This document shows positions 1 through 5,578 of a stretch of 8,468 nt of DNA, piece after piece. Numbering within the stretch: position 1 is the stretch's first letter; every line of letters starts with the position of its first letter. Below the pieces are notes generated by a model, which was not told the origin of the DNA, did not search any database, and saw nothing but the letters and a program-made list of their open reading frames with translations. Position numbers and translations under genes: made by a program. Source of the DNA: Caldifarciminota bacterium (GTDB lineage: Bacteria; Hydrothermota; Tepidihabitantia; Tepidihabitantales; Tepidihabitantaceae); the NCBI GenBank assembly GCA_011049385.1, contig DSBX01000107.1:1-8468 (forward strand), read 5' to 3'.

Positions 1-1689
1 GGCGCTTCCGGCTCGATTCGCCGATACGCGGACCCGGGGAACCGGTTCGTGGTCGTCAGCTGGCTCGATGTCGTGCGGTTCGGCACGCACGACACGCTGA
101 CATTCCAACTCGTCGTCAACTCCAACGGCGACATCAGGATGAACTACCTGCGCGCCCCGCAGGACGCCCGACACGCGACCGTCGGGATACAGGGGAACAG
201 CGGCCGGGCCGACAACTACCTGCAGTACGTCTGCGACGGCGTTCCGGCCGAACGGGTGATCACGGACAGCACTTCAACCCGTTGGTTCCTGAAACGTCTG
301 GCACACGATGTCGGCGTGCTCGGCGTAACCAGCCCTGAGCCCTGGGTGCCGGCACGCGCCCAGGTACCGGTGATCGGCCGATTCCGCAACTTCGGAATGC
401 ACACCGAGAGCTTCCCGGCCAGCGCCTGCATTATCCGTGCGCGCCACCCTCACGACACCGTCTTCACCAGCAGTCGGGAGGTTGCCGCGCTTGCCCCGGG
501 GGACAGCACCGACTGCTACTTCGGAGACTGGCTCACGGCACCGGCGCCGGACTCCTGGCACATCCTGCTTCAAACCCTGCTTGGTCGAGACCTTCAACCG
601 AGAAACGATACCGCCAGATTCCGAGTGTCAACCTTCGCGCCCGCCTTCGGCACCGAACTGGAACGACATGAACTCCCCCACCTCGGCTCGGGGATGAACC
701 TGGCCGGCATCTGTCACCAGCCGGTTTCCAACAGCTTCTACCTCGCCGTGCTCAACCCCAACCGTGTCTTCAGCTTCGCTTCCGATGGACCGCCGACACT
801 TCGGCCTGCGCATTTCGACCTGCAGACCTTCTACGAAAACGACATCATCTGGGGTATCGGCTGGCTCTCGCATCCGGAAGGATTCTGGGTCGGCCACACC
901 CCGACGCGTGGAGCGGGCACGATCCTGGCCCGGTATGCTCCTGACGGCAGCTTCACCGGTGACACCTGGGACATCAGTACCATCGAACCCGACGCCTGGT
1001 TCGCCGGCCTTGCGCCTGCCGGTACCGGCGATCTCTACGCGGTAGCTGTTGGCGGGTCGAACCGCATCCACCAACTGCGTGCCGCCGACCGACTCATCGT
1101 GCGCTCGCTTTCCACGCGACCCGCATCCTACCGAGCCGTCAGCTGGCTTGGCGACCATACCCGCTTCCTGTTCAGCGGGGGATGGAATCAGCACGCACTG
1201 CTGGGGCTCGACATCGGCGGTTACCTGCTCGACAGCACACCTTGCCGGGACCTGGCCGACCTGGCCATCCACCGCCCGCCAGAACCTGCCCCGGACTCGC
1301 TGGTCTGGGCCTGGGCGACACTCAGCGACGAGAGCAACACTCTGGTTCGTCTCTCGCTGGGCACGACCTGGCGCGGCGTCGGACTGGCCGCCGAGCCTGA
1401 GGCCGTCTTCGCTCCCGCCGGCCTGCTTCTGTCACCCAATCCCACGAACCCCGGCCGGTTGCTGAGCCTGCGCAGTCCCGTTTCGAGAGGCAGACTCCGG
1501 ATGTGGGACGTGACCGGTCGCCTCATCACCGAGACGGTCTTCGCCAATCTGAGCGCCGGGAATCGGCAGGTACCGGCGCTTCGCGCCCCCGACACACCCG
1601 GCACTTACTTCGTTACGCTCTCCGGAACGGACGTGAACCTGACCGGCAGACTCGTCGTGGTCGGGCGTCCCGGCACGGAGCCACGATGA
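1..1689 (+). CDS. Secreted multidomain protein with C-terminal sorting-like domain (5' end outside window)
   Basis: The frame is open from base 1, so the gene enters from the left and 562 residues are visible. The GTG at 49 lies inside a conserved-looking beta strand and has no ribosome binding site, so I do not take it as the start. Visible residues 1-95 resemble the end of a beta-sandwich often found in secreted proteins (strand patterns TFQLVVNSNGDI and ATVGIQGNSG). Residues about 102-212 look like an Ig/CARDB-type domain, with VPVIGRFRNFG and a closing PRNDTARFRV. Residues about 216-460 contain repeated GIGWLS, AGLAP and AVSWLG-type strands that suggest a beta-propeller. Residues about 475-556 start with LLLSPNPTNPG and contain LRMWDVTGRLI and PGTYFVTL, the pattern of FlgD-like/Por C-terminal sorting domains. 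I see no catalytic motif. It is probably an exported or cell-surface protein of unknown role. The domain names are by eye; the C-terminal module is the firmest. Confidence 0.85.
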   Translation, partial: GASGSIRRYADPGNRFVVVSWLDVVRFGTHDTLTFQLVVNSNGDIRMNYLRAPQDARHATVGIQGNSGRADNYLQYVCDGVPAERVITDSTSTRWFLKRLAHDVGVLGVTSPEPWVPARAQVPVIGRFRNFGMHTESFPASACIIRARHPHDTVFTSSREVAALAPGDSTDCYFGDWLTAPAPDSWHILLQTLLGRDLQPRNDTARFRVSTFAPAFGTELERHELPHLGSGMNLAGICHQPVSNSFYLAVLNPNRVFSFASDGPPTLRPAHFDLQTFYENDIIWGIGWLSHPEGFWVGHTPTRGAGTILARYAPDGSFTGDTWDISTIEPDAWFAGLAPAGTGDLYAVAVGGSNRIHQLRAADRLIVRSLSTRPASYRAVSWLGDHTRFLFSGGWNQHALLGLDIGGYLLDSTPCRDLADLAIHRPPEPAPDSLVWAWATLSDESNTLVRLSLGTTWRGVGLAAEPEAVFAPAGLLLSPNPTNPGRLLSLRSPVSRGRLRMWDVTGRLITETVFANLSAGNRQVPALRAPDTPGTYFVTLSGTDVNLTGRLVVVGRPGTEPR

Positions 1690-1735
1690 GGGGAGTGTCG
1701 TCGGGTCGGCCCGCAGAGCCGTGAACCGCTTCCAC

Positions 1736-1764
1736 TTGACCGGCGTTGCGTCATCGGTTAGCAT
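1736..1764 (+). promoter_or_regulatory. Sigma-70-type promoter of the S8 protease gene
   Basis: TTGACC (1736-1741) and TAGCAT (1759-1764) are separated by exactly 17 bases, matching the -35 consensus at 5 of 6 positions and the -10 at 4 of 6. Transcription would begin near 1771, giving a leader of about 117 nt before the ATG at 1888. The site lies in the only gap between the two plus-strand genes, so the protease probably has its own promoter rather than depending on read-through. This is based on sequence match only. Confidence 0.6.
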
Positions 1765-1774
1765 TTCTACTGAG

Positions 1775-1867
1775 CGCTGAAGACAGGCGAGATCGAAAGT
1801 GGCTCGCTTTCCGGCTGTCCTGTGAGCAGACCCATGACTACCGGCAACGCCCTGATCCGCTGAAGAC
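1775..1867 (+). repeat. 10-base direct repeat bracketing the protease leader
   Basis: CGCTGAAGAC occurs at 1775-1784, next to the predicted transcription start, and again at 1858-1867, about ten bases before the ribosome binding site. The copies are identical and 83 bases apart. In a leader this short they could be a protein or RNA binding element, but chance is not excluded. Confidence 0.4.
1782..1819 (+). promoter_or_regulatory. Leader hairpin with 3' bulge in the protease mRNA
   Basis: GACAG (1782-1786) pairs with CTGTC (1815-1819) and GCGAG (1787-1791) pairs with CTCGC (1803-1807). This makes ten continuous bases on the 5' side, a 7-nt bulge (1808-1814) on the 3' side and an 11-nt loop. 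Competing pairings exist: GAAAG (1795-1799) with CTTTC (1807-1811), and ACAGG with CCTGT (1819-1823). A leader that can switch fold is therefore possible. It does not match the conserved cores of the c-di-GMP, fluoride or NiCo riboswitches as I remember them. Function unknown. Confidence 0.35.
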
Positions 1868-1887
1868 CGCGTGCACTGGGAGGTGCA

Positions 1888-4713
1888 ATGAGAAAACTGT
1901 TCCTGTGCCTTGCGATTGTCGCCATGGCATTCGGTGGAACAATCGTCCCCGAGCTTGAGGCGATCCTCGCCCAGGCCGGACACGACGAGATGGTCGAGGT
2001 TGTGGTCCACACCCGCCTGCAGGCGGACCTGGGCCAACTCCCGCCCAACACCAGCTACGACGGAAAAATCAGCTACCTGCAGTTCACCGCCGAGCGTGCC
2101 CAGCAGGACCTGCTCAACTGGCTCGCGACCACCGACTCCCGCAACGTCCGGAGCTTCTGGCTCGCCAGCCGGATCGCCCTGTCCGCCACCCCGGACGTGA
2201 TCCGTGCGCTGGCCGAGCATCCCGACGTTGACTATGTCATAGACGATTTTACCGTCACGCTCGATGCGGTGGCCGCTCCGACGGCGAAAACCGACCTGCT
2301 CGAATGGAACATCACCAAGGTCAATGCTCCCGCTTGCTGGGCGGACGGCTATGACGGTACCGGCATTGTCGTCGGCAACCTCGACACCGGCGTGCTGGTC
2401 ACCCACGCCGCCCTGGCCGGGCGCTGGCGCTCGACCGACGGCTGGTTCGACGGCGTCAACGGCCGGGCCGACCCCTATGACGACAACAACCACGGCACCC
2501 ACTGCATGGGCTCGTCTGTCGGCGGCAACGGCATCGGCGTCGCACCGGGCGCGACCTTCATCGCCGCCAAGGGCTTCAACTCCGGCGGCTCCGGTCAGAC
2601 CTCGTGGATCAGCGCCTGCCTGGACTGGTTTGCCAGCACCGGCCGGCCCGATGTTCTCTCCAATTCGTGGGGCGGCTCGCGCACAGAAACATTCTGGTTC
2701 ACACCTTACAACAATCTTCGCGCGCTCGGGATCGTCGTGGTCGTGTCCATCGGCAACTCCGGTCCGGGTAGCTCGACCTCGAACGCTCCGGGCAACTACC
2801 CGATTTCCATCGGCGTCGGCGCCACCAACAGCTCGGACGCCATCGCCAGCTTCTCCTCGCGCGGCCCGGCGCCGAACCAAACGCCCTGGAACAACTCCAG
2901 CTACTGGCCCCGGCCGGACTGGAACCTCATCAACCCCGGCGTCTCTGCCCCGGGCGTGAACATCCGTTCCGCCCTGCGCAACGGCGGGTACGGCACGATG
3001 GACGGCACTTCGATGGCAGGCCCGCACGTCGCGGGCGCGGCGGCAATACTGCTCAATAAGAACCCGAACCTGAGTCACGACGAGGTCTTCAATCTGCTCG
3101 CCGACCACTCCGACCGTCCCTCGGGCGGCGCGCCCTACCCGAACAACAACTACGGCTGGGGCCGCATCAACTGCAAGGCCTCGCTCGATAATGTCGGCTC
3201 GGTTACCACTCCCAACCTCTTGCTCACGCGCACGCGCATCACCGACGACCCGAACGGCAACGGACGACTCGACCCGGGCGAAACCGCCAACCTCATCGCC
3301 CACATCCGCAACGCTTCGACCATCGGGGCAACGAACCTGAGGGGAACCCTGCGTGTGTCCGATCCCTACGTCTCCATTCAGGATTCAACCGCGGTCTTCG
3401 GCAACCTCGCCGGCAATGACAGCACCAGCAACCAGGGCGATCCGTTCGTCGTCTCGGCGGCCGGCAACTGTCCCGAAGGCCATATCGCCAGTATGAGCCT
3501 GTTCCTTGCCTGCGATGAAACCACCGTCACCAGAACGTTCAACCTTACTGTCGGCCAGCCACCGACGCCGGGCCAGTTGCTGATGGACCACGACACCGGC
3601 TACTGCCGGCTGACGGTCTCGGCCCAGGGCTCGATCGGCTACGACGTCGCCGCGGACGCGGGTAGCGGCTTCCGCTATCCCAAGACCGCGGCCTCGGCAC
3701 TCTTCTACGGCAGTTTCGCGGTCGGCAACGCCGAGGGCTACGTGGCGGACCGGCACTTCGGACGTCCGGCCTCCGGACCGCAGAACTCAGACCTCCGCGC
3801 CGTGGACTCCCTGCGACCGGTGGACCCGCCGTTGGCGGGTGACCAGCACTACCGGGGCAGTTACAGCGACGCCGGGCACTCCTCCCCCAAGGGCCTGCTC
3901 GTCAGACAGAACAGCTATCAAGTCGCGGAGAGCGGTTACGACGACTTCGTAGTGATTACCTTCGACATCGCCAACAACGGTTCCAGCCCGGTGAACGGAC
4001 TTCATGCCGGGGTGTTCGCGGACTTCGACATCGGCGCGGACCCGACAACGAACACGGTGACCAGTGACGAAAGCCGTCGGTTCACGTTCATGCGTCAGAG
4101 TTCGAACGCAAATCCGACGGTCGGCGTCAAGATCCTGGCGCCGGCATCGTTCGCCAACTTGGCCGGGGTGGATCACGAGCGTTACGTCTACCCGGACTCG
4201 GCGATGAGCGACGGAATGAAATGGCGATTCCTAAACGGCACGATAGTTCAGCGCAATTCGAACCGGGCCTATGATTGGTCCACGCTGACCTCGGCCGGGC
4301 CGTTCGACCTCGCAGTCGGACAGAGCTACCATTTCGCGGTCGCGTTCGTCGGCGGCACCAGTGAGAACCAGGCCCGGGCCCACGCGGACTCGGCCCAGAG
4401 CTGGTACGATGGCAACGTCGGGCTCGCCGAAGGGCCCGCGCGCCGGGACATCCCGACCGCGCTGTGCGAGGTCCTGCCCAACCCGTTCGTGGGGCAAACG
4501 ACGGTACGCCTGCAGTTGCCGCAGGCCGGCCGGGTGCGGGTCAACGTTGTTGACATCAGCGGCAGGACGGTTGCGACACTGGCGGACGGAGAGCTGGCGG
4601 CGGGTCGGCAGGAACTGATCTGGCAACCGGGCAGCCTGGCCGCGGGCGTTTACTTCGTACGGGTGGAGACACCTGCCGGCACAACGACGCGGCCGGTGCT
4701 CCTCACCCGCTAG
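1888..4713 (+). CDS. Secreted subtilisin-family (S8) serine protease with C-terminal sorting-like domain
   Basis: This is an exported endopeptidase of 941 residues. The ATG at 1888 is preceded by GGGAGGTG (1878-1885) and followed by a signal peptide (MRK, then a hydrophobic run to about residue 17). Residues about 35-125 look like an I9-type inhibitory propeptide. The catalytic domain spans about 140-430 with Asp166 (NLDTG), His202 (NNHGTH), oxyanion Asn290 (SIGNSGPG) and Ser375 (DGTSMAGPHVAG), so all key residues are present. Residues 440-556 form a beta-sandwich opening with an EF-hand-like loop (454-465, DPNGNGRLDPGE). Residues about 564-843 are a large domain beginning MDHDTGYCRLTV and ending HADSAQSWYDGN, which I associate with WOR-3-like secreted proteins. 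Residues 858-941 are a FlgD-like/Por sorting domain (LPNPF, VDISGRTVATL, AAGVYFVRVE). It has its own promoter upstream and a strong terminator after the stop. Likely role: extracellular or surface protein degradation for nutrition. Substrate unknown. Confidence 0.95.
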   Translation: MRKLFLCLAIVAMAFGGTIVPELEAILAQAGHDEMVEVVVHTRLQADLGQLPPNTSYDGKISYLQFTAERAQQDLLNWLATTDSRNVRSFWLASRIALSATPDVIRALAEHPDVDYVIDDFTVTLDAVAAPTAKTDLLEWNITKVNAPACWADGYDGTGIVVGNLDTGVLVTHAALAGRWRSTDGWFDGVNGRADPYDDNNHGTHCMGSSVGGNGIGVAPGATFIAAKGFNSGGSGQTSWISACLDWFASTGRPDVLSNSWGGSRTETFWFTPYNNLRALGIVVVVSIGNSGPGSSTSNAPGNYPISIGVGATNSSDAIASFSSRGPAPNQTPWNNSSYWPRPDWNLINPGVSAPGVNIRSALRNGGYGTMDGTSMAGPHVAGAAAILLNKNPNLSHDEVFNLLADHSDRPSGGAPYPNNNYGWGRINCKASLDNVGSVTTPNLLLTRTRITDDPNGNGRLDPGETANLIAHIRNASTIGATNLRGTLRVSDPYVSIQDSTAVFGNLAGNDSTSNQGDPFVVSAAGNCPEGHIASMSLFLACDETTVTRTFNLTVGQPPTPGQLLMDHDTGYCRLTVSAQGSIGYDVAADAGSGFRYPKTAASALFYGSFAVGNAEGYVADRHFGRPASGPQNSDLRAVDSLRPVDPPLAGDQHYRGSYSDAGHSSPKGLLVRQNSYQVAESGYDDFVVITFDIANNGSSPVNGLHAGVFADFDIGADPTTNTVTSDESRRFTFMRQSSNANPTVGVKILAPASFANLAGVDHERYVYPDSAMSDGMKWRFLNGTIVQRNSNRAYDWSTLTSAGPFDLAVGQSYHFAVAFVGGTSENQARAHADSAQSWYDGNVGLAEGPARRDIPTALCEVLPNPFVGQTTVRLQLPQAGRVRVNVVDISGRTVATLADGELAAGRQELIWQPGSLAAGVYFVRVETPAGTTTRPVLLTR

Positions 4714-4731
4714 AACAGGTCGGCAAAGCTG

Positions 4732-4763
4732 AAGCGGGGCCGCATATGCGGCCCCGCTTTCTG
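4732..4763 (+). terminator. Intrinsic terminator after the S8 protease gene
   Basis: A perfect palindrome occupies 4732-4759, with AAGCGGGGCCGCAT on one arm and its exact complement on the other. It starts 19 bases after the TAG stop. The RNA would form a 12-13 bp very GC-rich stem with a minimal loop, followed by TTTCTG, a weak U-tract. Because it is symmetric it could also slow polymerase arriving on the minus strand from the small membrane gene, although the T-tract on that side is even poorer. Confidence 0.8.
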
Positions 4764-5097
4764 CCCACTCTCCGAACTCGACGCCCCTGCCTTCAGCGGT
4801 CTCAGGCGGAATGAGCCCGCACGACGTACGCGCCCGGGGCAAGACCACAACTGGCCAGTAACCTGGCAACCGCCTGGCCGCGACCCCGACACACTTCACC
4901 GTCCAGATCATCGCAGACAAGACGAACACGGCAAGACCGCACACCGATCGTCAGTCCTTGCCCTGAGAGGGAACAGGCCCGTCGCCGATCAAGCCCGATG
5001 AAACCACTCTCCCCTCCTTGTAGAACCGGAACAACCGGGCTCGTTCCTTCCCGGTCGTCCGACCGCCTTCCTCTTCTCGCGATAGCCACCCCTCCCC
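4764..5097. other. Gene-poor intergenic stretch
   Basis: No frame here has a good start, a ribosome binding site and protein-like composition together. It lies between two convergent genes. Visible structure is limited to a short dyad (5052-5065, CGGTCG with CGACCG) downstream of the small minus-strand gene, without a T-tract, and the possible sorting-domain relic listed separately. On the minus strand AAGGAGGGG is followed by a GTG opening an 18-codon frame, too short to support as a gene. Confidence 0.5.
4802..4957 (-). pseudogene. Possible relic of a C-terminal sorting domain
   Basis: The minus-strand frame ending at the TGA at 4802-4804 reads AVARLLASCGLAPGAYVVRA just before its stop, preceded by VRLVCDDLDGEV. 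This resembles the last strands of FlgD-like sorting domains (DxxGRxVAxLL, LAPGxYxVR), the same family found at the ends of both secreted proteins in this window. The expected middle of the domain is missing or scrambled. The frame opens only at a TTG inside the small membrane gene, with no export signal. It may be the eroded 3' tail of a lost secreted-protein gene, or a chance resemblance in GC-rich DNA. Confidence 0.25.
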
Positions 5098-5316
5098 CTA
5101 CTTCTGCCAACTCAGTTCGACGTTGGTCCGACCATTCAGCAACTGGCTGGTTGCCTTTATGCGTTTCTGGTACTCTCGACCGGCACCCCTTGGCACGATG
5201 CTCCCCGAGACGACCCTGCGCCTCACCTGCGCTTCCTTGAGAATCCCTGCGCCCGCGAAAAGCAGTCCGACACCCAGTGCGAGCAAGGCCAGTTTGACTA
5301 TCCAGCTTCCGATCAT
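5098..5316 (-). CDS. Small single-pass membrane protein, unknown family
   Basis: The product has 72 residues. I chose the ATG at 5316-5314 because a strong GGAGG (5326-5322) sits five bases before it. The GTG two codons upstream overlaps that ribosome binding site and cannot be used. Residues 5-26 form one hydrophobic helix (WIVKLALLALGVGLLFAGAG), with small residues G15, G17, G22 and G24 that could support helix packing. A basic segment with three arginines (32-34) follows, then a polar tail of about 38 residues ending SWQK. By the positive-inside rule the tail should be cytoplasmic. Codon use matches the neighbouring genes. The gene lies 262 bases after the activator on the same strand, behind a sigma-54 promoter and an enhancer-like repeat cluster, so it is the likely target of that activator. 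I do not recognise the family. It could be a stress, envelope or signalling peptide. Confidence 0.75.
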   Translation of the reverse strand: MIGSWIVKLALLALGVGLLFAGAGILKEAQVRRRVVSGSIVPRGAGREYQKRIKATSQLLNGRTNVELSWQK

Positions 5317-5359
5317 GAACACCTCCAGTTTGTCAGTTCAGCGAATCGCCCTTCATCAT

Positions 5360-5375
5360 TGCACGAACGGTGCCA
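5360..5375 (-). promoter_or_regulatory. Sigma-54 (-24/-12) promoter of the small membrane gene
   Basis: On the minus strand the bases read TGGCACCGTTCGTGCA. The invariant GG and GC are exactly ten bases apart, and the TGGCAC and TGCA blocks match the RpoN consensus (TGGCACG-N4-TTGCA) at all but two scored positions. Transcription would start near 5350, leaving a leader of about 35 nt that contains the GGAGG of the gene starting at 5316. The location directly before the only gene start in the region makes chance unlikely. Confidence 0.7.
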
Positions 5376-5412
5376 GTAACTGCCCGCGTTGGTATCCAGC
5401 ACAAAGACAACT

Positions 5413-5436
5413 GGTTAGCCGAATGGTGCGCTTACC
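5413..5436. repeat. Imperfect inverted repeat between enhancer and promoter
   Basis: GGTTAGC (5413-5419) and GCTTACC (5430-5436) are inverted copies with one mismatch in seven and a 10-base spacer. They lie between the enhancer-like cluster and the -24 element. This could be a second regulator site or nothing. Confidence 0.25.
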
Positions 5437-5450
5437 GGAGCAGGACCATG

Positions 5451-5478
5451 TGTCTCACTCGGTGAGACTCGTGAGACA
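5451..5478. promoter_or_regulatory. Enhancer-like inverted repeat cluster (upstream activating sequence)
   Basis: The plus strand reads TGTCTCAC (5451-5458), TCG, GTGAGAC (5462-5468), TC, GTGAGACA (5471-5478). The first and second units make a perfect 7-base dyad with a 3-base spacer. The first and third make an 8-base dyad with a 12-base spacer. The cluster is about 100-130 bases upstream of the predicted sigma-54 start, where enhancer-binding proteins normally bind. The adjacent gene encodes such a protein with a Fis-type HTH, which is the obvious candidate ligand. The dyad could also form an RNA hairpin after the activator gene, but no T-run follows it. Confidence 0.6.
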
Positions 5479-5542
5479 GTCGCCGGGAGCCGTGCGGCCT
5501 TCAACCTGCGGATTCAGGAATGGTTACACACAATGGCGAACC

Positions 5543-5550
5543 ATGAGACA
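5543..5550. promoter_or_regulatory. Outlying variant half-site of the enhancer repeat
   Basis: ATGAGACA differs from GTGAGACA at one base and lies 65 bases beyond the cluster, close to the activator stop codon. It may be an auxiliary binding half-site for the same protein. A single 8-base near-match is weak on its own. Confidence 0.3.
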
Positions 5551-5578
5551 CTATCGGGCAACCGGGGTCGAAGAGACG

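Noticed and set aside
628..1272. A 214-codon minus-strand frame
   Set aside because: It is a mirror of the secreted protein gene on the plus strand and has no motif of its own.
1782..1823. Possible known riboswitch in the protease leader
   Set aside because: I compared it with the c-di-GMP, fluoride and NiCo conserved cores from memory and the key bases are not present. It is kept only as an unassigned hairpin.
1432..3303. A 623-codon open frame on the minus strand opposite the protease gene
   Set aside because: It is antisense to a well-supported S8 protease with an intact triad. Its translation is rich in V, R, A, G and D, typical of a mirror frame in GC-rich DNA, with no recognisable motif.
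4231..4944. A 237-codon minus-strand frame crossing the terminator
   Set aside because: It runs antisense through the protease's C-terminal domain and the terminator palindrome, with no domain pattern and no ribosome binding site.
4955..5013. A short 18-codon frame with GTG start after AAGGAGGGG on the minus strand
   Set aside because: The Shine-Dalgarno-like sequence is good, but the peptide is tiny, has no features, and purine-rich runs are common in this stretch.
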